From positions 703,477,360 through 703,541,359 of the forward strand of contig VDFB02270651.1 in assembly GCA_007258455.2 (NCBI GenBank): a stretch of DNA of 64,000 nt, given 5' to 3'. Source of the DNA: Sequoia sempervirens (Eukaryota > Streptophyta > Pinopsida > Cupressales > Cupressaceae). The notes under the pieces were generated by a model that worked only from the letters and a program-made list of their open reading frames with translations, did no database searches and was not told where the DNA came from. The translations under genes were made by a program, and so were the position numbers. Shown here in pieces: positions 22,191 to 32,918 of the stretch (position 1 is its first letter; the number at the start of each line of letters is the position of its first letter).

Positions 22191-22652
22191 CATTAGGAAT
22201 TTCATCAATATTTAATTGAGGTGGGCTAGATTGCGTGCCTTATCAAGAAGAAATACCCAATTGAATGAGTTGGAAATGGTACAAGGAAGAGTGCTAATTT
22301 GGTGAAAAGTGAAGAGTTTTGAGAATTGTGTCTTGTGAATTTTTTTTGTTGGTTGATTTTTTGTGTTTAGTTGTGTTGCAGGACCTCCCCTAGCTGCATC
22401 ACAATTCAAATTCCTTGTCCATGCTTCCATTTTGAGCCATGATTGCAAGATAGGCTGCACCTTTCCCCATGTTGCTAATTTAGCCTTCAATAAAGAGTCT
22501 TCTAACAATGGAGAGAAGGGTTAGAATCCCTTGTAGGTAGACTAATCAAGGAAACATTTAAAATATATCACAAATAAAATTGATGAGGTGGGTTTAGTGA
22601 TGAGGTAAATTTAGAAATAGAGATGAAAACCAAAAATAGTTTCTAAGATCTA

Positions 22653-22752
22653 NNNNNNNNNNNNNNNNNNNNNNNNNNNNNNNNNNNNNNNNNNNNNNNN
22701 NNNNNNNNNNNNNNNNNNNNNNNNNNNNNNNNNNNNNNNNNNNNNNNNNNNN
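22653..22752. other. Assembly gap, exactly 100 N
   Basis: A run of 100 N, the conventional placeholder for a gap of unknown length. It removes the 5' part of the Copia element whose RT/RNase H end resumes at 22753, and separates it from the transposase-like gene on the left. Frames running into the Ns are meaningless. Confidence 0.98.
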
Positions 22753-23541
22753 AAGTATGTAAAAGAGTTGTTTAAAAAGTTTGGGATGGAGGATTCTAAA
22801 CCGGTTTGTACCCCTATGGTAACCGGATGTAAACTAAGCAAGGATGATGAATCTGCTAAGACTGATTAGAGCAAATACAGATCCATGATTGGCGGATTGC
22901 TGTACCTTACTGCTACTAGACTAGATATTATGCATGCTGTGTGTTTAGTTGCTAGATTTCAAGCAGATCCTAGAGAAGCACATCTTATGGCTGTAAAAAG
23001 GATATTTAGATATCTTAAAGGCACATCGAATTATGGACTATGGTACCCTAAGAGTAATGATTTCACCCTGAGTGCTTATACAGATGCTAATTGGGTTGGA
23101 TGTGTAGATGACCAGAAGAGTATCAGTGGTGGTGCTTTCTTTCTTGGCGGAAGACTAGTTTCATGGTTGAGTAAAAAGCAAGACTCGGTTTCTTTATCCA
23201 CTGTAGAGGCATAATATATTGCTGTAGCATCTTGTTGTACACAAGTTCTATGGATGAAGTAGACTCTGAAAGACATTAGTGTGGTGTGTGATGAGCCTAT
23301 TTCTATTTTTTGTGATAATACAAGTGCAATAAACATTTCGAAGAACCCGGTTATGCATTCAAGAACGAAGCACATATCTATCAAGTATCATTTTTTGAGA
23401 GAAAAAGTGCTGGAGAATGAGGTCAGATTGGAGTATGTAACAAGAAAAGAACAAATTGCAGACATATTTACTAAGGCTCTTCCGAAGGATACTTTTGAGC
23501 ATCTTAGGGAGAGGTTGGGGGTCATTGGCCCTCCTAACTAG
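22753..23541 (+). pseudogene. Ty1/copia reverse transcriptase end and RNase H
   Basis: The sequence enters inside the RT at 'KYVKELFKKFGM', then 'CTPMVTGCKLS', 'SMIGGLLYLTATR', 'HAVCLVARFQADP' and 'GTSNYGLWY'. The RNase H part follows with 'LSAYTDANWVGC', 'SISGGAFFLGGRLVSWLSKK', 'FCDNTSAINISKNPVMHSR', 'TKHISIKYHFLRE' and 'QIADIFTKALPK'. These are standard Copia hallmarks in the usual order. Stops at 22867 (TAG), 23212 (TAA) and 23260 (TAG) kill the frame. It shares a family with the minus-strand Copia at 52974-60086, since the same motifs appear there with a few changes. Confidence 0.93.
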
Positions 23542-23589
23542 GTGCACATGAAGGTGCGTTAGTCCAGTGAATTCACAGATTCTTCATTT

Positions 23590-23752
23590 ATTTGGACTGA
23601 TTGTTGGGTCTACTCTGTAGGGGGAGTAGAAAAGGTTTTCATTGTTGCAGTATGAGTGTACTCCTAAGGGGGAGTAATAGAGTTGTTCTTTGCCATTGAT
23701 GTCAAAGGGGGAGAAAAGGTTGTGTGTTGCCATCAATGACAAAGGGGGAGAT
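23590..23752 (+). promoter_or_regulatory. Repeated polypurine tracts before the 3' LTR
   Basis: Four GGGGGAG tracts lie between the end of RNase H and the LTR (about 23620, 23660, 23707 and 23743). The last, AAAGGGGGAGAT, abuts TGTTGCAA at 23753 and is the expected plus-strand primer site. Confidence 0.75.
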
Positions 23753-25225
23753 TGTTGCAAATATGAGCTAGTTTGGTGGTGTTGTTATTGATGTTGTCAT
23801 TGATGTCAACACAGTTCAATATGTTGCAGATTGTACATGTATGGTTGAGACACTGTTGAGATGTTGTGAGTACATGGAGCTATCTTTATGGTGTTTTAGA
23901 TGAGTTGTGTTGATGAGTTTCCAAGTGCTTTTGAGAAAATTAATAAAGAGGTGAAAGTAGAATAATAGAAATGTTTAGAATGTGCTCCGCATTTCTCCTG
24001 TGTTGATCCTATGCTTGTGCAGATCTGAAGGTGTGTTGATGGTACTCTCATGGTGATAACTCCTAAGTTTTAGCTTTTGGTTTGATGGTATGTAGAAGTT
24101 ACGTTCACCGGTATGCGAAATGTCTGGTAAGTTTGATCTTATGTGGAATGGGAGAAATGTTTTTGCTTGGTAGTCCTCTGTTGTTTTGATTTAGATCGTG
24201 CGGATTTGGGAAATGCTTTGTGAAGGTCTTTTCTATGCTCTGGCAAAGAGGTTTGGAGTTTGGTAATTAGGAAATCATGTTTCAGTATTTTTGTGTGTGT
24301 TTGCATAGTCTGGATAGTCTGGTGAAAAAAATTCAGTGATTGAAGCTTGTTGTTTTTGCTGCGGATGTATCTGGAAGGTTCTGAGATGTATTCTCGTGCA
24401 TAATGAAGTGTGTTGCGGCGTCCATGTGTCATCTTCTTGTTGGGAAGCGTGTGCATCATTGTTTATTTGTGTTTTCATTAGGTTTGGCCGACTTGGTGTT
24501 TACACTTCATTCAAAGAATAAAATTTAATTGAGGAAGTGTGTAGAAGATTCAAGAAAATAATTTTATTGGTCCACTCTTATTCCTTTCCACCGCGGGAAT
24601 TTTGAGTTGCCGACCTATTTTGAATTTATGAAACAATGTTTTGTGGCTGACCTTGGTAAGTGTCTCTAAAGTTGAGAATAGTATAAAAGCAAGTTGAATT
24701 GTGAAGAGTTGATGTGAGTGTGATGCAAAGTGACGAAAGTGTGCCGCAAATCATAAGAGCAGAAGTGTGTGTGAGTGAGTTGTGGTAACAACTTTTCAGT
24801 GTGCTGAAGGCAGTGAACTGAAGGTTTCTGTAATCCTGCAAATGTGCTTTAATTGTAGTGATGGATCTTTTGTTCTCTTTTGTATTTGTGGGTAGTGAGC
24901 CTCTCTGTTGGACAGTGAGTCCTTTGTAGGCAGTGAGTCTTTGTATTTGGACAGCGAGTCCTCTTTTGGGCAATGAGCCTTTGTATTCAGTTTTATAATC
25001 TTTATATTGTGAGTTAGCCCTCACCATGGTTTTTCCCTTATTGGGTTTTCCACCTAAAAATCTAGTGTTCAGTGTGTTGATTTACTTTTTGTTATTTGTG
25101 TTTCATGCTCATATTTAACAACAGATTAGTGTGGTTGAAGATTTGATAAGTGATAAAGTTTTAAGTTTGAATTTGTGTGACAACTGATTCAACCGCCCCT
25201 CCCCCCCCATCTCAGTTGTCCTGCA
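23753..25225 (+). mobile_element. 3' LTR of the Copia element
   Basis: Starts TGTTGCAAATATGAG right after the polypurine tract and ends near CTCAGTTGTCCTGCA, about 1.47 kb long. Both ends match the LTRs of the element at 52974-60086 (TGTTGCAAG... and ...CAATTGTCTTGTTCA). It contains a TATAAAA at 24682-24688, and short repeats of the type GGACAGTGAGTCCT around 24910-24980 that also appear in the other element. A homopolymer run of C occurs near its end (25199-25208). The 5' LTR is not in the window, so no target-site duplication can be tested. Confidence 0.8.
24682..24688 (+). promoter_or_regulatory. LTR TATA box
   Basis: TATAAAA about 930 bp into the LTR, as expected for the U3/R boundary. 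Transcription would start roughly 25-35 bp downstream. The minus-strand Copia has TATATTTATA (plus-strand reading) at the equivalent position, 59383-59392. Confidence 0.5.
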
Positions 25226-27010
25226 GCTGTTTAACAAGGAGAAGTTGGTGGTTGTGTATGCTGCCTTGCAACTTCAAGATCAACAAACTTGTGAGTATTG
25301 ACAGACTCCTACTGCATGGTAAGATGTTGATCTTGAAGATGCCATGTAGATTCATCAGGAGGATGCATAGGAGGGATTGATTGAGGTTCCATTGGATGAG
25401 GCAGTTCATCATATTGGTAGTTACTCAGATTTAGACCGCTTTAAATTTAGGTGAAGACTAGGCAAAGACATAGTAGTGGTAGCTCTAGTAGTCTACATTT
25501 TGTTGTTTTGTAGTTGTGTCCTTTCAACTTTTTCATTTTGTATATGTACATTGGTAATGAAAGCTCAAATGGTTAGATAGTGAAATTTTGTTAATTTTAA
25601 TGTCAACTCTTGAATTCTCAATTCAGCTCTAATGTTTCATAATATGATAATATAATTAATATGGTGAATGCCTTATCCTATGAATATTTGTTATTTCCTA
25701 TACTTTTGAATTTCCCTATTTTTTAATAGCCATCTATTGTTGTCACCATTCTAGAAATGCCATGGAACATAGATATATAGCATATTAGCACAATTTTTTT
25801 TGGATTTGCCCTAATTGTAGTTGCATCCAAATTTAGAATTCTATATGAACTTATGCTTTGGAATGTTTACTCAAAAAGAATATCTTTGTTTTTTTTTTTA
25901 ACTGCATATGCTTCACCTTTTGTTGAGACTTTTTTTGATTTGATATGCGATATGCTTATGAATGGTATGATTTTATACAATAGTGTTTGGTAACAAAAAC
26001 ACCCAAATTAACCCTAAGTTTGCTTAGTTCTATATGAAGTTCTGAATGCTTTGGGATCTTTGCTTTGTGGTTTTCTTCCAAGTTCTACTCTAATGGATTT
26101 CACTTTTTTTTTGAACATGCCATATGAAGCCTTTCTTTTTGTGAACATGGCTAGTGTGATACTATATGCACATATAACTCACTGTACTTGTTCACTTTGC
26201 TTTTAAGTTAATGCATTTGACCCACATGAAAAGGAGACGTTTATTTAGATGATACATTAACCGAGGGTGTGTATCGTAAAGTTAATTGTGATAAATGTTG
26301 AATCATTAATGAGAACCGAGGTTCTTCCTTCATTTGTTTAAAGTTCAAACCTATGTTATGTGATAATTTTCCTTGAAAATCTACCTTGCACAAATTTGTT
26401 TTTAAAAATGAAATTCTTTTCCTTTCTTATCAAAATTCAGATGATGAGTTGGCATTCTCTCCCAACTCCCTTGCAAATTTCTTTGTTTGGACGAGTGAGG
26501 AAGGGCTTGGATATGGCCTTTTGCCTCTTAGGATTACTATATTTCCTTGTTTCTTGCTTTTCTTTTGTTTTTTGGCAAGAGTGATCCATTGAGGTGTCAG
26601 GTTGTTTCTTGCCTACCAGAGATGTCTTCTATTGTTGGGAGATGTCTGATTGAGGTCTGCCAATTGTTGTGATCATTATTTGTGTGTGAAATGGTACACA
26701 CAACTCCAGGTTTCGGTGGTCAGCTATCTATGGCTAGGAAAAACCGTTACCCTGAACTGTAATGTTCCCTTTTGAAAAAAATCCTAATTTTAGGTCTGCA
26801 GAACAATATTATTCACTAAGAGCTGATATTAGTAATATTAGGTAACAAGAAAGTATGATAATATTTAAATCCCTACACAAACATTATAATATTTATATCA
26901 ATAAATCATAGCTAAAACATCATAATATTTAGATCAATAATTCATAGCATTATTAATATTTGAATCAACACATCATAGCATATTCCTTATAGCAAATCAT
27001 ATTCTGAATT
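25226..27010. other. No recognisable gene
   Basis: AT-rich sequence. The frames at 26360-26584 and 26386-26592 are short, overlapping and hydrophobic, with no motif. Confidence 0.4.
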
Positions 27011-27037
27011 CATTGGAAATGCTTGCAAATGGCAATC

Positions 27038-27296
27038 TCAGGGCTGGTCGTCCTTTTATTGCGAGAGCATGGAAGGTGGGCTGCCCTTCCATCCCTCAAT
27101 CCACCTTGGAGGCTGGCCGTCCTCCTCGATCAAGCCCAAGAGCATTGAAGGCTGGTTGCCCATTCCACCTCTTGGCCCACGAGCATGGAAGGCTGGCCGT
27201 CCATTCCATCTTGGGGTGGCATAGTTGATAAGAGCATGAAGGCTGGTCGTTCTTCACCTCTCGTGAACTTTGGAAGGTTGGCGTCCGTCTTATTTA
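27038..27296 (+). repeat. GC-richer minisatellite (GAGCATGGAAGGCTGGCCGTCC)
   Basis: About five imperfect copies of a 40-60 bp unit built round GAGCATGGAAGGCTGG and CCGTCC-TTCCA. The copies occur at about 27040, 27065, 27105, 27145, 27180 and, degraded, 27230. The block is noticeably more GC-rich than its surroundings. The 71-residue frame at 27013-27228 reads the repeat ('GRPFIARAWKVGCPS') and probably has no function. Confidence 0.7.
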
Positions 27297-27309
27297 CAAA
27301 ACACGTCAC

Positions 27310-28170
27310 AAATTCAAGATATGACTTCTCAAGGAATTTGCTAAATTATATCTAAATAAATACCTTGTGTTGAATGATAAATTTACTTTTAAATGGCTGC
27401 CACCAATTATTTTTCTGAATATTAGTAATGGCTGTTCTCAATTTCTATTCCAAAAAGATATCTCAGATTTCTTATTCTTATTTCTCTTTTTCTCCACTTG
27501 ATGCCTCCCCCAAATGATTTGTTCTCCCTAAAATATCTTCCATGGTGGGGGAAGAAAAGTTACATCTTTTCATTAACATTGCCTTTTCCAAAGAGTTGTG
27601 CTCTTGATAACCAAGCACTCTCTTTAGACTCTTAATTTATTTTAATTTTATGCCTTTCCTTGACCGACCATTCTTAGAATAGGCTGTGATTATTATTAAC
27701 TAGCCTATATTAGGCTGCAATGAGCAATCCCTTTTCTTATATGGTTGTGATTCTTTATGGTGGGGGCATGATATGAACCTGAAATAATCAAATCACCACA
27801 CTTGATAGTATGAAAAGTCCACATATCCAAATTGAGATTCGATGCAGAGCTATGTGTTGGAAAACAATTCTTGATATGGTTGACAGATAGATAGGGGTAT
27901 TGGGACACCTTAAGTTTATATGATCAAATACAGTTATGTTTGTTATACAATTCAATTAAACAACGTTAAAGGAAGCACATGAAAGAACACACAAGTCGTA
28001 GATATGGATGAGACAAATATTTATGGCATAAAATCCACTAGGAAAAGGATATTCACAATTGTATTATTTAGGAAAGATACATCCAATACAACAGGTCACT
28101 TTCACATAGTCTCAATTTGTAGACAAACAGTATACAACCTCCAACTCGGACTTCATACCTTTAGGGTACA
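27310..28170. other. No recognisable gene
   Basis: AT-rich sequence with no supported frame, RNA gene or repeat. Confidence 0.4.
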
Positions 28171-28183
28171 ACACATTAGACCA

Positions 28184-28707
28184 TAGTTTGAGGACTCTCC
28201 GAGTCCTGGAAAAGATTCTTGGGACTCGCAAGTCCTAGGGCTCACCAAGTTGACTCACCAAGGACTCTTGAGCCGAGTCCTGGAGAGTCTAGGCTAGGAC
28301 TCCCAAGTCTTGGCGAGTGATTCGTGAGTCCTAGAGTTGGACTCCCGAGTCCCAACTTAGGACTCTTGGCATCGCCTGGAAACAATGAGTATGAATGTTT
28401 AAAATTTGTTTTTTGTTTGTTTTTTTCATTTGAAAGTTTGAAACTATGAGTATGAATGATGAAATTTCAAATATTGAGTGTTTGAAGATCATATAACATG
28501 TGTAATATTTGAATTATGAGAAATTGATAATCAAATTAGGCTCTTATATTCTCTAACTGCATTAATTTATTTTTGTTTTTTGTAAAACTACGGTTTTCTT
28601 TTTTGTCGAGTCCTAGCCGAGTTTTTTGCTGAGTCTGTGCCGAGTCCTGAGTCCGAGTCCTATTTTGGGCTGCCGAGTCTGCGCCGATTCCGAGTTTTCA
28701 AACTTTG
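28184..28707. mobile_element. Non-autonomous DNA transposon (hAT- or Mutator-like), 524 bp
   Basis: The 10-bp sequence CATTAGACCA flanks the element perfectly (28174-28183 and 28708-28717). The ends are short imperfect inverted repeats: TAGTTTGAGGACTC on the left against CAAAGTTTGAAAACTC read inward from the right. Both subterminal zones are packed with GGACTC / GAGTCC copies in both orientations (about 28190-28375 and 28605-28700), with an AT-rich centre between. No coding frame is present, so it would need a transposase in trans. Dense subterminal motifs fit hAT elements, but a 10-bp duplication fits Mutator at least as well (hAT makes 8 bp). Confidence 0.75.
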
Positions 28708-28719
28708 CATTAGACCAAC

Positions 28720-29704
28720 ATCCAACTAAGCCAACCTTGTTTCATTTGTACAAGCAAATAGATATAGCGTAGACAACTGTCTAATAGCCTAACTGCTCAC
28801 ATGGAATCCCAAAAGTCACACAACCATCTCATGACCATACCATGATGTCAGCATACTGTACATTGCATGTAACATGACCACTCCATATAGATGACCACAA
28901 CTCATAATAGACCATTGCTGCTTATGACCAATCAAAGGTTGTTGATCTGCATCTCCTAAATTGTGTACATATCTTCCTGCACTACAACCAAACACTATCT
29001 GTGGCTTGTACCTCCTTGCACCGCCTAATTGATCCTAGTTGTTTGCAGTACCTCCATGCATCCCCTAGAACATTGCCTTACTTCTAGGCATCATTGCATG
29101 TCCTCCAACAACACAAAGGCACCTGCACTGTCGTACATACTCCAGTGACAGACAGTAATGCTGTTGTGAGTTCTCCAAATGACTTCTTGTTGGGAACATA
29201 GCAGCACTGGACTAAGATAACTCTCCATGCTTAATGGCAACACTTGAAACTCATTGCAACCTTGGACAACTTTCCAAATCTGTTTATTAGTCTATGAATA
29301 GATAACTGTCAACATTTACTTAAAACAAAGTCCATCAACTTCTGCCACTGGTAACCACACCAGGAACGCTCTATAGGTGAGTAACACACCAGAGTTCCTA
29401 CATGATTGATGATTAACAAATCATGGTTCTGAAATATGTACAAATGCAAACTAACCAAATTTTTTATTTTTGGAGATTATGTATATTTTAATACTTTTAT
29501 ATGCTTCAAGTGTTTGAGTTCCACTAATAAACTGAAATTGCTTGCAGGGGTTTCAAGATGTATTTTGATGAGGAGTCAAGACCATTCCGAAAGCTAATTA
29601 ATTTCTAAAATTTATTACTAGATGGTAGTTTGAGGTCCCAGTGGAGCCACAATATTGGAGCAACCTTTATACAATTAAGTTTTAATTTTTAAACTCAGCT
29701 TTAG
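28720..29704. other. Upstream region of the LTO1-like gene
   Basis: No gene is seen. A polypyrimidine stretch and TTGCTTGCAG at about 29538-29548 form a plausible splice acceptor, so 29549-29704 may be the last part of a spliced 5' leader. No TATA box is clear. Confidence 0.35.
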
Positions 29705-30142
29705 ATGATGATTCGTTCATGTGGACAAACAGCAGACCTGGAAGACATATTTGATTCCGTTGTAAAACTTGAGGAGCAACATATTCAGCAAGGGTACAAT
29801 GAGGGATTCAAAGAAGGAGTAGAGTTAGGGAAAGTGGAAGGAAGAGATGTCGGTTTGAAACATGGTTTTGAAGTAGGGGAAGAATTGGGTTTTTACAGGG
29901 GTTGTATCAATGTATGGAAAGCTGCCCTTGAGATTGAACCAACTGTATTCTCTACAAGGGTTCACAAGCAGATACAGCAGCTAGAGGTATTGGCAGATAA
30001 ATACCCACTTCTTGATCCAGAAGACAAGTCTGTTCAAGATATTTTAGAATCCATGAGAACAAAATTCAAAGCAATCTCAGCAACATTGTTGGTCAACCTT
30101 GAATATGAAGGGTATCCAAAGAGTAACAATACTGAGTTTTGA
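29705..30142 (+). CDS. LTO1: LTO1/ORAOV1 homologue (Yae1-type domain protein)
   Basis: 145 residues in one uninterrupted exon. After 'DLEDIFDSVVKLEEQHIQQG', the protein has the family's signature: nine glycines spaced every fourth residue, 'GYNEGFKEGVELGKVEG' continuing to 'GFEVGEELGFYRG' (about residues 35-70). A helical C-terminal half with 'KYPLLDPEDKSVQDI' follows. In yeast and human, LTO1 pairs with YAE1 as an adaptor bringing the ABC protein Rli1/ABCE1 to the cytosolic iron-sulphur assembly targeting complex, so a role in Fe-S loading for ribosome recycling is likely. Length fits the family. The start is uncertain by one codon (Met-Met). The ORF is intact, unlike the kinase remnant ~160 bp downstream. 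A retained intact duplicate is possible. Confidence 0.88.
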   Translation: MMIRSCGQTADLEDIFDSVVKLEEQHIQQGYNEGFKEGVELGKVEGRDVGLKHGFEVGEELGFYRGCINVWKAALEIEPTVFSTRVHKQIQQLEVLADKYPLLDPEDKSVQDILESMRTKFKAISATLLVNLEYEGYPKSNNTEF

Positions 30143-30304
30143 GTGAGTATAAAATAGTTTTTCATATGTTTGGCATGTACTTGTTCAGGAAATTACGGAA
30201 TGCTCTGCCTGTGGTAAACAACATTTTTCATTAAAACATGATTTGGGACCTCTTAATTCTTGTTTTAAATTGGGGAAATTTTGGATTAAAATTTAGGTGG
30301 ACAG

Positions 30305-31702
30305 TTGCCAGACATTTTGAATATTTGGTGTAATGCAAAGCAGGTGAGTCTGAAACAGGTTATCCAGCTTGAGCCAACACCTGTTCCTCAATCTGTAAAA
30401 GCCTTTGCCCCTGCAACAATAGCTAATCTTGGACCAGTGTTTGACTTTTTTGGTTGTGCTATTGAAGGCTTAGAGGATCATATTATTGTAGAGGTGAATG
30501 GGGGGATAAAGCCTGACAAAATTTTGATTTCTTCAATAACCAGTGACCGCAATAGATTCAGTCATGATCCGGTGAAGAATGGTGCCGGGATGGCAGCAAA
30601 GGCAACCATGGAATTGCTTGGAATTCGTTCTGTAGGCTTGTCACTTTCTCTTCATAAGGGTCTGCCTTTGGGAAGTGAGCTTGGCTTGAGTGCAGGTAGT
30701 GCAGCAGCGAGTGCTTTATTTGGGAGTAAATTAACAAAAGTAGACCTATTTGTCCTTCAGACTGAACTATAGAAAGGGAAAAGAAAGGCAATTGGAGAAG
30801 GGCTGGCCAATAGAACTAGGGCTAAATTCTCTGCCCATAGGTCTGGTATCATTGAGCTGGATGATAATACTCTAGAAAGTTCATTTGAGGACCAGGTCAA
30901 TTTTATAAATTTTATAACCAAAAAGTGGCATGCAGCTTCAGGCCTTAAGAAGCTGGTTACTCCAAACCAGGCCTGTGTTCTGTTTTGGTTTCTCTATCGT
31001 TTGTCTATATTTCTGTTGTTTTTCTACTGTTCTTGTTGGCCTAAGGGTTGTTTTTTTAAGTCTGACATCTTGTGGGGCCTGTCTCTTCTGCTTGTTGGCA
31101 TTTACTTTTGTACGAGAGTTTGGGTCCTTTCAAAAACTCATTTTTATCTTTTATCCAAAACAAAAGCAGACCTTGTTGTGGCTGGATTGGAGTTGGAAGC
31201 AGTTGTAAGTGGCTATCATGCATATACTGTTGCTCCAACTGTGATGGGTGGTTTTGTTCTTGTTCAGAGTCATAGTCCACTTGATCTTATCTCCTTTCCA
31301 TTCCCCAATGACAAAGGTGTCTTCTTTGTGCTTGTCACTCCTGCTTTTGAAACCCCAATAAAGAGAATGTGAGCAATGCTTCCAAAAGAAATTACTATGA
31401 AAGATCATATATTGAATTGTAGCCAGGCATCAGCTCTTGTTGCGGCTGTCCTTTGGGGAGCTGCACTATCATCAGGTTCTATAGTTGTACCAATAGCCCC
31501 CCCCTAATTCTAGGAATGTTGGAACTTGGAAGTCAAGAAAGCTGCTCTTGAAACAGGTGCATACTGTTGTAGCTGTTATAAACACTGTAGAAAAAGGAAA
31601 GGCTATTGCTGAAGCCATGGTGGATATGTTTCTAATGGAAGGGAAATTCGAAGCTTCTGTATGGGTTGAAAAGCTGGATAGAACTGGTGCACAAGTTGTT
31701 TA
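30305..31702 (+). pseudogene. Homoserine kinase pseudogene (GHMP family, plant type)
   Basis: Homoserine kinase phosphorylates homoserine in plastid threonine synthesis. 30305-30772 reads 'SVKAFAPATIANLGPVFDFF', then 'MELLGIRSVGLSLSLHKGLP' and the ATP-binding GHMP motif as 'PLGSELGLSAGSAAASA'; the usual form is 'PLGSGLGSSAASA', so key Gly/Ser/Ala positions are changed. A 412-bp insertion follows. The protein resumes in the same frame at 'KADLVVAGLELEAVVSGYHA' and 'VMGGFVLVQSHSPLDL'. TGA at 31370 replaces an Arg (CGA) codon. A TAA and frameshift occur near 31505, and the C-terminal 'GAGPT' region is missing between 'ALETGA' (about 31557) and 'TVVAVINTVEKG'. It ends 'DRTGAQVV' with TAA. No clear transit peptide or start is visible. 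Confidence 0.9.
30748..31159. mobile_element. 412-bp insertion in the homoserine kinase pseudogene
   Basis: Bounded by ACAAAAGTAGACCT (30734-30747) and ACAAAAGCAGACCT (31160-31173), a 14-bp direct repeat with one mismatch that looks like a target-site duplication. Insert plus one repeat is 426 bp, a multiple of three, so the kinase frame resumes in phase; a TAG at 30770 nonetheless stops it. I found no terminal repeat or poly(A). A long, variable duplication fits a non-LTR (LINE/SINE) insertion or DNA repair filler. The identity is unknown. Confidence 0.6.
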
Positions 31703-32918
31703 ATCAGAGCTAGAGAATTGCTCCTCTTTACATTTATTTCTGTTCTTTCAAATGTTTGTTTCTGCATTTTGTTGTTATTTATGCTAATTTACAAGAGATT
31801 AAGCTATAAGAAGTCCGATATATGTTTCAATTTTTTAAATGCTTTATTTGGAAGGAACTTGGGTATCGAACCATTGCTATCTGCTGTTAAAATTCTACCA
31901 TCTATCAACTGGTTTCTGCTGAGTTATTGTTTAACCAGTCTCTTTACCTTTTGTGCAATTATTTACAACTCTGTTTCTTAAAATCGCTTTTTCATATATT
32001 TATGTGAAGAAATCAATGACAAGTGTGATATACACCCGGATTCATTCTTAGATGCCTCGATAAAGCATTTACTGTTCACTAGATCTACTGTTTACGTGCT
32101 GTATGACTGTTGTCTCCTTTATATTCCAACAATCCAACTATGTAGCTTGGCATTAGTGAGTAATGTTTGAAATCAGAGTCTGCTTGAATGTAAATTAAAT
32201 TATGATTGCTGATCGATGCTTATTGTCAAGTTATGACATTGAAACCAAAGAAAATAGCACATTCAAATCTTTAATACAAGCTGGGTTAGATTTTTATATT
32301 TTTCAAAGCTTGTGAAATATTTATGCATTATTCTATAGATATTTCATGAAAGCAATTATATGTTCTACAGTTCACCAAAATAAATCTAATGCTGCAAGTT
32401 ATGGAAGAAGAGAGACGAATTAACAATGTAGTTCTACATATCTATCATTTCAATCCCTGGAAGATGAGGGCACGTATTAGTTTTAATTATGTCCTTTTCT
32501 ATGCATGTTTTTTGTGAGAACTATAATGGGGCCTGCTTATAGGCTACAGTCATCTTCTATTAATTCCTTGGGTGCAACTGTTGATTTTCTTTGTTTTCAA
32601 AGAGAATGTTTGCCTGATCGTTTGTTTAAAAGACTCAGTGAGTTGGTGAATGAAACGATAAATCATCGTCCTCTGCTTGTTAAGTTCAATGCTACGATGG
32701 TTTCAACTTTCTGATATAGAACATTAATTTACAAAACAAGCAATATATTTGTGCATGAATATGTACTAATAAGTTAAGAATAGGTTTTTCAAGAACAAGG
32801 TTTGGGCAGCTCAAAGATTCAAACTTTTCATTAGGAAAAAGCTATTTAAGAGTAAAATATAATTGATTTTTAACTTCTCGGTTTCACCAAGATGATCATA
32901 AAATAAGATTTCTTTTAA
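31703..32918. other. Downstream region, no confirmed gene
   Basis: 3' flank of the kinase pseudogene. The frame 32505-32714 includes 'LSELVNETINHRPLLVKFNA', which looks more protein-like than chance, but I cannot place it. It might be an isolated exon related to the repeated exon-like unit 200 bp further on. Confidence 0.3.

Noticed and set aside
22650..22841. Minus-strand frame running through the N gap
   Set aside because: Most of its residues are X; the translation across the gap is meaningless.
30930..31372. Independent membrane-protein gene (30930-31208, 31001-31372)
   Set aside because: The left part is the insertion in the kinase pseudogene and the right part is the kinase itself; the hydrophobic run is chance or insert-derived.
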